From positions 7,440,001-7,504,000 of the forward strand of contig NC_088788.1 of the NCBI RefSeq assembly GCF_949628265.1: a stretch of DNA of 64,000 bases, given 5' to 3'. Source of the DNA: Cloeon dipterum (taxonomy: Eukaryota > Arthropoda > Insecta > Ephemeroptera > Baetidae). Shown here piece after piece: positions 10,793 to 23,260 of this stretch. The position numbers and the translations under genes are program-made. Positions within the stretch are counted from its first letter, which is position 1. The number at the start of each line of letters is the position of its first letter. The notes beneath the pieces are model-generated. The model had not been told where the DNA came from, made no database searches, and saw nothing but the letters and a program-made list of their open reading frames with translations.

Positions 10793-13700
10793 CTACTTCT
10801 TGTGGTACCCTCCGTGGCCGCCGCCACCGCCACCGCCGGAGGAGTGGCCGCCGGCGTTGCCGAAGCCGCTGGAGTAGCTGTTGGAGGTGGAGTACGCCTG
10901 GCCGCCTCCGTGGCCGCCCGCAGCGCCATAAGAACCGTGACCGCCAGCGCCGTGGCCGCCGCCGACGCCAGAATCGTGGCCGCCACCACCCAGGCTGCCG
11001 CCGAATCCGCCTCCGTGGCCGCCGGACGAGTAGCCGCCGGCGTAGTCACCGCCGTGGCCGCCGGCCGAGAGTCCGCCTCCGTGGCCACCGACTGAGAGTC
11101 CACCTCCGTGGCCGCCGGAAGAGTAGCCGCCGGCGTAGTCACCGTGGCCGCCGGCCGAGAGTCCACCTCCGTGGCCGCCGGACGAGAAGCCGCCTCCGTG
11201 GCCTCCGGAGGCGTAACCGCCGCCGCTGGAGGCGTATCCGCTGTGGCCGCCGCCGCTAGAGAAACCACCTCCGTGGCCGCCGGCCGCGGAAAATCCACCC
11301 CCGGACGCGTATCCACCCCCAGAGGAGAAAGCAGCGGCGTTGTGTCCGCCCCCATAGCCGTCGGAGGCGTACGAGTCGCCGTGGCCGCCTCCGGAGGTAG
11401 CGTAAGCGCCGCCGCCGCCACCGCCTCCGCCGTAGTGCTCGACGTCATTGCCGCCTCCGTAGCCGCCGCCGAGGCCGCCGCCGTGGCCGCCTCCATGGCT
11501 CTTGTATGACTCCTTGATGGTCGGCACGTTGTGGTGCACGTGCTCGTCCACGTGGTGCACCGTGTAGATCTGGTTCTCGTGGTGCACGTCGTGGTGCAGC
11601 TCCGGCACGTGGATCCGGATGTGAACGCTGCGAAATTAATTAATTAAAATAGTGATTTAATCTTTCATCTAAATGTAAAGAAACATGAAGCACTTCTAAT
11701 TGTTTACTTGCATATTTCTTTAAAACAATAACTATTGTATTAAGCATAGTTATTAATTTAAAAAAATGAAATTAAGATTAATGATGGGAGTTTTAAAATT
11801 AATTTTAATCATTGGTCATTTTTCATTGTACTATTTAGATTTTTAAATAAATTTATGAAATTAAATTTGGGTTTAGATTAAAGATGACTTTATCATTGAT
11901 TATTTTCTCGTGGATTCCATCCAGTAAAAATTAAATAAAATGTCGTTACAATTTGGTTTTGAATCTCTGCATAGCACATAAATCAATAGTGAAAATAAAT
12001 TTAAAATTAATAGTGTCATAGAATTATCAACGTTATTTAAAATTTAGAAAGTGTAAACCCAAACATCCTCCATTCTCTTTTTAAATTTTCAGAGTGCGTA
12101 CACGCATGTCAATTTAATCCCAAAATAATTGGAATTATGCCTAATCACGTGCGTGTATATGAGTGAGTGAAAAATGATTTATGCGTCCGCGTGTAATACA
12201 TTTCCATCAAATTTTATTTTTTTAGAAAGCTGCTTAAAATGCAGCCGACAATTGTTGGCGTGACAATAGGTGATGCTGCCAATGCTGAATAATAAAAAAG
12301 CGTTTACACGCCCATTCCGGCTTTTAACACACACGTATTAGCGGTTAACAGAAAGCCGCAGACGTCGGCCTGGCATAAATAATAATAAGATATATCGTCT
12401 AGGCGTGAGAAATAAACGACTCTGCGGTCGAAACTCTTTTGTTTAAACAGGAGACTGACACTGCTGGATGCAATCGATACTCACTGTTCATGTCCGCCGA
12501 AGAAAAAGGCGCTCGCGATTCCGCACCAAGCCGCAAGCAGCAAAGACTGGATCTGTATGAGCAAAATTAAATTAAGAAGGCATGGAAAAAATTACAAAAT
12601 TGTTATTTGTCTTCTTCGTGATAGGTGAGTTCAAATCTTATAAAAATTACCGAAAAAATTCGTTAGTAAAACCCTTTTTTTAATATATGAGCAATATTTT
12701 TCCACAACTATCTCCTATAATTATTTTTTACTATTATCAAATTAGTAGTACTATAACTTGGAGCAGAGAAATTGCAGAAAACTGTTATAAATTGTTTAAA
12801 TACATACAAAACGCCAGAAGTGGAAAAATAAAGATAGTAGACACCCAGAAAACATAAATATATCGTTTGAGCTTTGTCTGTTATTTGGTAGCGTCTACTT
12901 ATAGAATTAAAATTTAATTTAATGTTTTGTAATTAATTTAAACATAAAAGATAATAAAATAATTTACCAAAAGAAAACCAAATTTAGCTTTTATTTATGA
13001 AGTTATAAAAAATAGCAACATGCAATTGAAACATTCTTGTCTGGAGCGAGTGAAATTGAACAAGAATAATTCCAGCAGACGACAGCGGTAATTATCGCTG
13101 CGAGTTCGTGATCGAGTTGGCTCTGGAATTCGTGACGCGTTCATTATTCCAGAGAGCAAGAGAGAAAATAATTTCGGACACGAAAGGCTGCACTGAAAAT
13201 TATTCTCTGCTGACCGCGTAAAAAATCACGAATTGACCGCGAACACGAAAATTATTGCTAATTTCTCTTCATGCCGTGCGTTGAATTGACTCTTAATTCA
13301 GGTTAAATATTTCAGTAAATATTTGCCCTCTTTTAAAAAATCTGAAATATTTAAAAACCATTTAAAAGCTCAAACGTTTAATTTCTCCTTTTGCCACGCG
13401 AAATTAACATTTAATTTGCAAGTAAATTCAGGCTGACACACGAGTAAGAAATTTCAGGGCGGTAATGTGTGAGAGAGTAAAAAGGTGTACATTATTATTA
13501 TTTCCACGAGAGTGAGTGAGAGAGAGAATTGAAGAAACGTGTGCATCCGCGGCGCGACTTTGAGATCGTGAGAATGGCGCGAACTTGAACGAACACGACG
13601 CCGGTGCACGAGATGCAGATCGTCATTAGCAGAGAAAGTAAAAATGAAAAACAAGATTTGATTTCCGACCCCCCGTGCGTGGATGAGTGCAAAACGACGA

Positions 13701-14644
13701 AGGAACACGCGTCGCTGCTCGTCTTATCTCACGGATGAAATCAAAAGCGAAAGAAACGCGTGCGGAGTGGACCACACACACTCCATCTTACTCTCGGACA
13801 TAGTGTGGGAGAGAGCGGAAACAATAGAACTGCTCTTAATGGTGCTGCGGTAATTAACTAGTTGCTTTCTTCATGCAAATTGACGAGTAAAGTGCTGGAG
13901 AAAATGCTCCAAATTGTTCAAATGTGCAAATTATTAAATTTAGCATCGTAAAACGTTTTTGTCTTTAATTTTAAAATTATTTTTTTATATAGTCTGTGAA
14001 ATATAACATACTAGAGCAAGTAAAATGACTAAATTGATGTATAGAAAGAAATTGTTTATTATTATCCGTTTTAAAGGTGTATATTTCAGTTTGTTGTGAA
14101 GCTGTAAAATAAATTCAGTCGTCTTAAAATTTCCAAATTGTGATCCGATTGTTTCTATGAGAAATAAATGTAATCCCACGATGGAGATAAATTAAATAAA
14201 TTCATAACATCAATCAATATTCGGAGTAAACCAATTTTCGAGCCTGATTTTAAATTAAAATCTCCTAAAATGTTATTTTAATTTTTATAAATTTATTAAT
14301 TTAATGATTCCCAATTTTTTATAGACTCACACCTGCATTAAAAGCATTTACAAATTTTGTAGCATATCTGAGAATATTGAAACGTTAATCCCTATTAAAA
14401 TTTTAAATTTGGATCGCCCTTTAGAAATTTTTTTCCTAACTGAGCAGCATTAGTCTAAAATTAACGTACCTTTTTAAATTAAAATGCCTTCATTATCACT
14501 AAACCTGACCCGTAAATTACAGAAAATAAATTTCAATGATTTGAAATAATAAAAAAGATCACATTTCACATTTTGAGAAATTATCCTTAGAAACCATAAC
14601 AAAATGACGTGGAAATCGGTACTCACAGTAAATTTCTGCCTCAT
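10793..14644 (-). CDS. Secreted glycine/histidine-rich cuticle-type protein 1
   Basis: Three exons, 14644-14627, 12552-12485 and 11627-10793, encode 306 residues. Exon 1 codes only six residues (MRQKFT). Exon 2 supplies the hydrophobic signal peptide core (IQSLLLAAWCGIASAFFF). Exon 3 opens with HVHIRIHVPELHHDVHH, then YTVHHVDEHVHH, then long GGHGGG, SSGGH and GGYS repeats ending HGGYHKK. Glycine-rich, histidine-spotted secreted proteins of this kind are typical of insect cuticle, though silk-, glue- or antimicrobial-type roles cannot be excluded. Intron 1 is about 2.1 kb, unusual for this window, and may hold enhancers. A TATA box lies about 100 bp upstream of the ATG. It shares exon plan and phases (0, 2) with the three paralogues at 27.7, 31.5 and 33.8 kb. 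Confidence 0.82.
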
Positions 14645-14739
14645 TGCTGGTGCTTGTGGTGAGTATTGGCGGCTGTGTGTATGTCTGATCGGCGCGGAAG
14701 CGAGCGTAAAGTGCGAGTAATAAACGAGTGCGTGGCTGT

Positions 14740-14750
14740 TATATATATAA
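14740..14750 (-). promoter_or_regulatory. TATA box of Gly/His-rich gene 1
   Basis: On the minus strand the sequence reads TTATATATATA, about 97 bp upstream of the start codon. This predicts transcription starting near 14715. Confidence 0.6.
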
Positions 14751-16207
14751 GAGAGGCGGCGAGTGCGTCTCGCTCCTCACCACTTCTTTTTGCCCGCTCC
14801 ATGCGCCTTCAAACAAACGCGCCGGGGAGACGTAGAGGCGCAGATCGGAAGGAGGAGAGCGCGCCTTTTTCCCTTTTGCCTTGGGAAAATCAATTAGTTA
14901 AATTAATTGATGCATTGTGCCTAATCCATCTGTCGCCGCGCGCCGCCGTTGCACTGCTTTTATAATTTCTTCTAACTTTCGAGAGCGGCGAAACTGCATC
15001 AATTAGACGTGCCGAGCTGTTAATTTGTTTGCCTATATTATATACAGGATGAGTTTGGGTGTGTGGGATTTTGCATGCAAATTTCCGGCGTTTGTTGCAT
15101 TAATTAATCACCGCGTCTGGCTTTAATTTTGCACTGGGAAAGTGAAACTTTTTCTTCATATCGTCTCCACTGCACCAATAAAATTTATTGTTAGTAAATG
15201 ATATGAGAGCGAAGAAATTATAATTTGCTAGCAACAAAAATTTAGGTATGAATATGAAATTTAAACTCGTGTTTCCTTCCATTATTTATCCAATTATTGT
15301 TTTATGTACATTTTTCAATATCGGATTTTAAAATGTTCATATTTTTATACAGCTTAAACGCTTTGAATTTGATTTTTTTTTTAATTTATGCGGGTCAACT
15401 ATGCAATTAAATCGATAGCAGATAAAAATCTTATTGAGAATTACAAGTACTAAAATTATTTAAAATGATATTTATTTTCAAAATCATTCAATCGCCTGTT
15501 TAGATTAGATTTGTCTTGTGCAATCTTGAAATTATTCAATGAGATAACGGTCAGTGAGGTTTAGCTTCCAGTCTTTTAAGGATTAACGCATTCATTAATT
15601 TTCGGCTTCCAAAATAGTTTAAAAATTATGAGGACTAATCTATTTGATTCCATGCTAAAATTAAAATGGCATTTTTTTCATTGCAAAAAATTGATTAAGT
15701 TTTTAATTTGTAAACAGTTGGTTTATCTAAATTTCTTGGATGGAACTTTGTATAAATATTTTTCGAATATATTCTGTTTAATTTGCCAGCAATTCCTACT
15801 ACCATTTGGAAAATTGTTGCTATCTGTCGCAATAACAATAATAAGGAATATGTATTATTTTTTAAATTAATTATTTTGATAAATAGTATTTAGGACAAGC
15901 TGATATCATGCAGATGCGCTGTTGCTGCTCCCATATTTTTTTAGTAATTGTTAAAAATAAATAATTGTTTTCTCCTACTCTCTAAATCAAATATCCTGAG
16001 AAAAGGATGCCCATTAATATCGTTACAAACTGTTTTGTAAGTGAATTTAACGCTATTATTAAGATCTAGATTATGAGTTTTCTAATGTTTGGTGTTCTTA
16101 TTTGTAGATGGCCAATTAAATGGTCACTTTGTGGTAAAAGTTCTTGATGGTCGATTGTTTTTAAAATTTCAAATTAAATAAAAACAATAACAAAATAAAA
16201 ATAGTTA

Positions 16208-16644
16208 AAGAGGAATGATACTGCAAAAGCCTGGAAAATGCTTGTTGCCAATGCATAAACTCGTCCCTTAAGATTCAGTTAAAGCCTAAATTGACCTAAG
16301 GAGCGCTGTAATTTTTTGAGAAAATTGGCTGGAAAGTTACCGTGCTTTTCAAATGGCAATGGCTGTCTCCTTACTTGAAATCCGATTTAATTTCAAAAGC
16401 AAGAGTTTCCCCAATAAGTGGCATACACCGTTGAACAGATCTCGACGAGAGGAATCGGAATATGCCAAGAAAATATGTTCGAGCACTGTAAATTTTGGAG
16501 AAAATTGGCAAAATTTGAATTTTTATTGTAGGAATGTCATTTTTTTATTATTGCAAATTGTTGAACAAATTGTTTATCGGTCAATTGTTTAAGGCATCCA
16601 ACAATTTAAATAGTTTTCAATTGTTGCCCAGTATCATTCCACTT
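16208..16644 (+). repeat. TA-flanked MITE-like element, copy B (intact ends)
   Basis: The ends are AAGAGGAATGATACTG and, at the right, CAGTATCATTCCACTT, its near-perfect reverse complement, flanked on both sides by TA. The 437-bp body has no open frame for a transposase, so this is a non-autonomous DNA element. The TA target and short inverted ends suggest the Tc1/mariner superfamily, but no enzyme relic confirms it. Confidence 0.8.
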
Positions 16645-19329
16645 TAAATAAAGAAGTGATTATATTAATATAATAAATTAGAAAAATGGGTTGAATCAAA
16701 TAAATTCAATATTTTTCTTTTAATAATCTTCTGTAATAAAATTTCTAAAAATACATATTTTGCACATTTTTATTTATAATTAATATGGTACAAATAGTAA
16801 AATATTAGATTCCTTTTCCATCATAATATCGAGGGTTGAATTATAATTAAATTTGCATATGTAAAAAATAAAACCTTAAAAAATTAATCCAGATCAATAT
16901 TGTCTTACCTAAAACAATTGAAATGAAATATTAGAGCATCTTTTAAAAAAGTAGTCTAATTTGCACTTGTTATTACTTTACCCATTAAATTAACCGAAAA
17001 GCGGCTTAGTCACTGTTTATTCGGTCTTATTGCATATTGCAGTGGAGAAATGTGGGGCAGAGAGAAGTAACGGTCGAGCGTGCATTTGACGTAACAAGTA
17101 TATAACAAGGCTGGCTCTCGTGACAATGGCCTTCTGAAATTCAGACTGTCCATGATCCTGACTGCTGACTGACCACCAATTCTCACGAGCGCGGAGAAAA
17201 GCTGCACTGCTCGCGATTTGATAATGAGAAACGATCTGCAGTTGAAAGAAAGTAGAAGGGAGCAATGCGCTCTCTGCAGTGCAGCATCCGACCGACCGAC
17301 CGACCGACGGAAAGTGAAGGGCAGCTCGCTCGTCGTAATTTTATTCTTTCTCTCTTCTCGCGCGCGAACACCGCTTTTTTCGAGCCCATCATCTCGCCGG
17401 TTAATGAGCCTCGCGCGCGCTTATCTCCGTCCGACGAACGACTCGTATGTGCGCGCTGTAATTTAGTAAAATAATCATGTGCGCGCGCGTTTGATTTCTT
17501 TCTTACTCGACGTGCCTCACTGACCGTACAGACATATTTCCGAGATTATTATAAAGGCTATTTATAAACTCGCCGCGGTTTCAACGGAAGGAACGGAACG
17601 AGAAAGAGAGAGAAATTATACATATTTACAACTCATTCTACTTTTCATTGCTTTAAATCGTTTTCATTGACTGAAATTAACACTATGTAGTCCGTGCTTT
17701 TCCCTGTAATTAGGGCTGTGTTTCAACTTTTACAACATATTTCTGGTGCATGTGTGTTACCAAGTAATGGAATTGTATTGAGTACAAATCTTGCAATTTA
17801 AATTAATAGTTTTCTGTTTAGTTTTTCCTTATTAAGTTATTTTTCGCGTCAAAATTAATTTAGAAGAGTTGAAAGAAAATAAACATTGTTGAAGACAAAC
17901 ATTAAAAAATATTGCAGTTTTCTGCTATTTAAATATTAACTTCAACACAAAACAGGGGTGGGTTTTCCAATTATAATACAAAGTTTAAGAAGTAAAATAA
18001 ATTTTTCGTATTTTCTCATATCCAGGAATAGTTAAAAAAATTTATAATTGATCTACTAAGTATTTTGGAAAACAATTAAAAATTGTACTATTTTAATATT
18101 TAATTTTACTTTTTATTATCATATATATTTATCTACAACCTGGACATGAAATTGTGAAACTGGTAAAAGAAACCTTTATTTCTTTTTAACGAGAATAAAT
18201 TTTCGGAAACCATCAGAGTTTAGAAAAATTGTTTTAAAAATAAATACAATTTGCCCTTGCTGCAATCTAACTACTTTGATTTTAAAACGAGTTTCGCTAT
18301 TGAAAACAAAATTTGAAAATTCTTACTTAATAATTGAATTAAAATAAAATTAATCACTAATATTATGTCCTTTGGGGCATACTAAAAATAGGCAAACACC
18401 AAAGATTTCAAATTTTATTTTTAAATTTTATTCAAATTTTAAGGAAACTTCCCTTATATATTTACTTTGACAAGGAAGATTGCTCATTGTTCGGGATTTT
18501 AAAATGACTCAATTTTTTTTACGAGAAATATTTCTAATCCATTATTTTAATATTGCAATTTTACCGCAAGGGAATTCTGGAATGTTGCCTTGCCTGGAAA
18601 TATATTTTCTTTGTAGCAATAACCTTAAAAGTAATATTCAATTTAAATATATTATAAATTTGGAAATTTCGGGATTCGTTAAAAAATTAAAAGAAAATTT
18701 TGATTATACAAAATAAATTTATTATAGCTTTTTGTAATTATTTCAATCTTTTTGCTCTACGTACAATTAAGGTTTGCCTATTTCACTTTCAGAATTAATC
18801 TCACTGGAACAAAAACGGAATATTTAAATTTCTTGTCCATTTTTTAGGCCCCTGCATAACCACTGATACTGTCGAATAGAAAAATTTCGACCACTAAACC
18901 GGCTTGACATCTCGTGCGCAAATAAGAAAGTTACCACCAAAAACATAATGTGAAATTGTAACAGTTTCCTTGTAAGATCAACAACTCTAGCTTGTAGAAC
19001 ATTCAAGAACACCATAATAAATATTGTTCCTGTTTCAATAAACTAATAAAGCATTTAACCACATTTCATTACACCGTCGGTATTTTTATAGGTAATAAAA
19101 GCCAAAATTAATTAACAAACATTCCGTGCCGTAAAAAAAGGTTCACGACGAGGCGCGCTTGATTGACGCGGATCGACGAATAAAAGGAGAATTTTCTCCG
19201 CGCACGGATTTGAGTTTTCTATGCAAATGCAATTGCGATTCCGAGAAAGGCTTTTCTACTTTATTGTGTCGTTGCATAAAAATGGGATCTGTGTGTAACG
19301 AGCGCCGCGGGCCACTCGATGAAAGGGAA

Positions 19330-19350
19330 ACACACACACACACACACACA
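19330..19350. repeat. (CA)n microsatellite
   Basis: About ten CA units lie within a GC-richer non-coding island. Confidence 0.9.
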
Positions 19351-19802
19351 TAGAGCAAAGAGTAAAATGCGCCGCATCACGCTGCTGCTGCTTCCTTCCT
19401 CTCGTCGCAACACAATGCAGACTCTCGCGTGTGAAATTTTTAGAGAGCATCTCACGATCGCAGGCGGGGTCGAGATGAAAAATGAACTCGGCTTGCGAGT
19501 GAGTAAAAAATTATTACGCACTCGATAACAACAAAAAATAAATTTAACAAAGTGAGCGGATAAATGAAAGTTGTAATTTTGGTTCGTTGTTTAAAACTCA
19601 GAAAATCGCCACCGGGCAAAATCAAAAGAGAGAGAAGTTAAAATTTTCGGGATCAACGAGCAAACGGTCAACTTTCTCGTATTTAACTAAATCGTCATTG
19701 TAAATTGTTGGCATTTTTATTGCCATAATATGCGTTAAAAATTCATTCTGCAGATTACGCAACTCAATTTATATTTGAGCCAATATTTTCATGCTCTGCT
19801 TA

Positions 19803-20225
19803 AAAAGGGGAATGATACCAGGGCCACAATTGAAAATTATTTGAATTGTTGGATGCCATAAAAAATTTGTTCAACAATTTGCAATAGTAAAAAAGGTCCT
19901 TCCTACAATAAAAATTCAAATTTTGCCAAATTTCTCCAAAATTTACAGTGCTCGAAGATATTTTCTTGGCATATTCCGATTCCTCTCGTCGAGATCTGTC
20001 CAACGGTGTATGCCACTTATCGGGGAAACTCTTGGTTTTGAAATTAAATCGGATTTCAAGTAAGGAGACAGCCATTACCATTTGAAATATACGTAAACTT
20101 TCCAGCCAATTTTCTCAAAAATTGCAGTACTTCTTAGGTCAATTTAGGTTTTGACTGAATCCTAAGGGATGAGTTTATGCATTGGCAACAAGCATTTTCC
20201 AGGCTTTTGCTGTATCATTCGTTTT
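19803..20225 (-). repeat. TA-flanked MITE-like element, copy C
   Basis: Reverse orientation relative to copy B. It starts AAAAGGGGAATGATAC after TA and ends CTGTATCATTCGTTTT before TA. Internal blocks (ACAATTGAAAATTATTTGAA, TTGGCATATTCCGATTCC, TCGTCGAGATCTGTCCAACG, GCATTGGCAACAAGCATTTT) match copies B and F closely. Non-coding. Confidence 0.78.
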
Positions 20226-21277
20226 TAAATTACAGGTTTTCTTCCTTGTTTAAAAATTTGTTAAAATGATTCATTTTGCGGCGAAAGTGCGACAGAGAGA
20301 CCTGCTAATTTCGGCGCCGCTGGCCAAAATCGAAAGTGTCTGTTTCTGTTTCAATTTTGGGGTTGACAAGCGATTGTCAACTTTCTCGTCTTTTTTTACA
20401 AAATATAATCATCGGCGGCACGCGTGTTATGCCAAGCGCATATTGCAGTGAATTTCTCACCGGAACGAATGAGTTCCCTCGTAAAAGACATAATTATTGA
20501 GCTATTAAAAACGCTCGCTCAACGCCTCCTGGCTATACAAAATCGCTGCTGTTATTGAGAATAAGAGGCTCTCTGGAAACGCATCAATCAATCATTTTCT
20601 CACGCTGAATATGTTCGTAGGCGTCAAAGACATATTTATTATTCCTATTATTCTTAACCACTCTCAACGCCTAATATTTATATCATCGAGTGATAACATA
20701 GTCAAATTTCCAGAACATAAACTTTTACGAATGAAGGGAGGAATATTTTGAAAAAAAAAGATTCAAGAGATAAAGCGTTTGAGGTTGTGGATCTTCTGCG
20801 GATATTTTAACACCTTTTAATTCTTGTTGTTGACCTGTTTAAAATATTCTTTGAGGTTGCAATTTTTTGTCAAAATTGTCTGAGAAAATTTATGTGCACT
20901 TTTTAGACTCGTTAGAGTTTGATATATATGCAACTTGAATGAAAACTAATGCAAATCATTATCAATTGTTATCCACATCATCGAATCAAGAACACAGCGC
21001 TAGAGGCTTTTGATATCAAATCTGGTTCGATTATTTATATCTGGTTTGTATTATATAAATGTGTGTGAGTGTGCCACGTATGTGCTTACATTTTTGTGTT
21101 CTTTCATACAATACATTAATTTATGAAACCTTAAAAATACTGCAAAAACAAATGCAATAATTAAAAATCGATTAAAATTATTTCTCGCTTTGTTTGTTAA
21201 GCTATCGAAATTAAAAACAAAATCAGCAGCAGCTTAATCATATTGGTCTTAAAAAAGAATAACTGGCACACTTTTTA

Positions 21278-21713
21278 AGAAATTGGATCGATACAGGACG
21301 ACACTTAAAACTATTTTAATTGTTGAATGCAATAAGCAGTTGACCGATAAACAAGTTGTTCTACAATTTTCACTAATAAAAAGGACGTTTTGCTAAAGCA
21401 AAAATGAAAATTTACATCGCTAGACCACATTTTCTTATTTCTTATCAGATTTTAATTCCTCTCTCTGAGATATATCGAACAACGTATGAAGCCTTTTAAG
21501 GAAACTCTTTGTTTTAAAATAAAATCAGGTTTCAAGTAGAGAGACAGTTTTTACCATTCGAAAAGCATGCTAACATTGCAGCCACTTTTCTAAAAAATTT
21601 ACAGTGCTAATCAGGTCAATTTTTGCATCAACTGAATTCTTAGAGATGAATTTACGCATTGACAACAAGCATTTTCCAGGCTTCCGCAGTATCAATCCTC
21701 TTTTTTGTCAATA
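21278..21713 (-). repeat. TA-flanked MITE-like element, copy D (diverged)
   Basis: Same orientation as copy C, with recognisable blocks (TTGTTGAATGCAATAAGCAG, TTCAAGTAGAGAGACAGTTT, GACAACAAGCATTTTCCAGG) but worn ends (GGATCGATACAGG on the left, CAGTATCAATCCTC on the right). Non-coding. Confidence 0.7.
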
Positions 21714-22138
21714 AATAAGTTTTGAAAAGATTGGTCCAACATGATATTAACGAGGAAGGAATTCTTTCGTGTCACTCGCCGACAGCAGACTTCAAAGAGT
21801 CAGAAAATAATCAAATGATTTTCAATCATCTTTTGTGATAGGTTTTCCAAGTGAAATTTTAACTTCCTTTATACTTGTGACACAAAAGAATTCCGCGTTC
21901 GCGAGTGCCATGTATTACCATGTTGTAACAATCGAGATCATTTCGCAAGATACGCTTGCCAAGCAGGCGCATAAATCGATATCACACCGAGATAAAGCGC
22001 AAATGGACGCCAAAACCACATGTGTACGTGACAATTAAAATCGTGTTTCGGCCGGTGATGCCAAAATGCTTCTGGTGAAACCTTACGGTCAGAGAGAAAA
22101 AAACTGTAACACTACAGAGAATTTATTGAGATTTATTA

Positions 22139-22154
22139 CGCGCGCGCGCGCGCG
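22139..22154. repeat. (CG)n dinucleotide tract
   Basis: Eight alternating CG units, a potential Z-DNA-forming run, inside a CpG-bearing island of otherwise AT-rich DNA. Confidence 0.9.
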
Positions 22155-22989
22155 GTGAGAGCTAAAATGCACTTTCTTTGACTGCGTGCGCGCACCGTCA
22201 TCCTCCTTGGCCATTTGCACACGCGGAAGCCGATTTTTTAATTTTATTTATCATGAATAATGCGCTTTGTCTGCCGCCTGCCGGCTTTGCTCCTGAGACT
22301 GCATCGCATTTCGTCTCGTGGGAAGCGTAAATTGTTGCGTCAGTTTGATGAAGATGCGTTACCGGCACGTAAAGTCAAAATACATAATTATTTCATGGCT
22401 TATTAATTTTGTGGTACAAATTTTAATATGAATGTCAAGATTTCCAAATATTTATAATTGAATTGTCCAAGTAAAATGGCTAACATTTTTAATCTAAATA
22501 ACATACATTTAAGTCATCAATTAATTTATTAAAAAAATGAAAAGATTAAAAATTTGAAGTTTTGTTTTTTTATGAAAAAAAACATATTTTATTTGAACAT
22601 TTAAATTTATTGAAATTTAGAAAACAAAGGATTTATAAATAAGGTAACAAAATATTTTAAGTGTTTTGTATTTTTTACCACTGGAGGCAGAGAAAGGAGA
22701 TAATCCTGGGAAGTTTTTATCTTAGAATTAGTGTGTGACGAGTGCGTTAAATTTGATTATCGCAGCTTATTACGACGAGAGATCATTATACGCCCCCTCA
22801 CAAAAACACACAAAAACACACACATGCTCGAATCTAAAGAGAGAGAAAGGGAATTTCCGGCAAGTAATGATAATTTCATTATTCACGGACAAAGGTGAAT
22901 GAGCGAGCACTTTTGCCTCATCAGCGACGCTCAATTTCTCCTTGAAATAGGAAAATTTCAAAACACCTACACCTGATTTCTATTTATTT

Positions 22990-23260
22990 ATTTATATTCA
23001 ACGTTTACAACAATGTTCTAGACTTTTTCTTAGACCATTTAAGAAAAAATCATATTAACCCAGTTTTTAGGGAAATTTTCAATGGATTATTTGTTTAGAG
23101 AAATTGCTAAATTTTAATTCGATGGTTTTAAAAATTCCCTAAAAACTGGGCTAATAATGGGATTTTTTTCTCAAAGGATAGAAAAATCCTAGAACGTTAA
23201 ATATAATGAAATCTCTCTTGTTAGGGAAATTTCAGTGGATTATTTATTTATAGAAATCGC
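22990..23260. repeat. Imperfect inverted repeat with an added direct repeat
   Basis: The left arm contains TTAACCCAGTTTTTAGGGAA (about 23056-23075) and the right arm its inverse TTCCCTAAAAACTGGGCTAA (about 23134-23153). Outer segments also pair loosely (GTTCTAGACTTTTTCTTA against GATAGAAAAATCCTAGAAC). A partial direct copy (TAGGGAAATTTCAGTGGATT) follows at about 23222-23241. It looks like a small fold-back or nested MITE. Ends and target site are not certain. Confidence 0.5.

Noticed and set aside
10802-11509. Long plus-strand and alternate minus frames rich in Ala/Val or Ala/Thr
   Set aside because: They are shadows of the Gly/His-rich exon 3 of gene 1 in other frames. GGN/CAY repeats open all frames.
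17010-17470. Several overlapping frames of 60-80 codons on both strands
   Set aside because: CpG-bearing island with simple ACCG repeats. The frames conflict and lack protein character.
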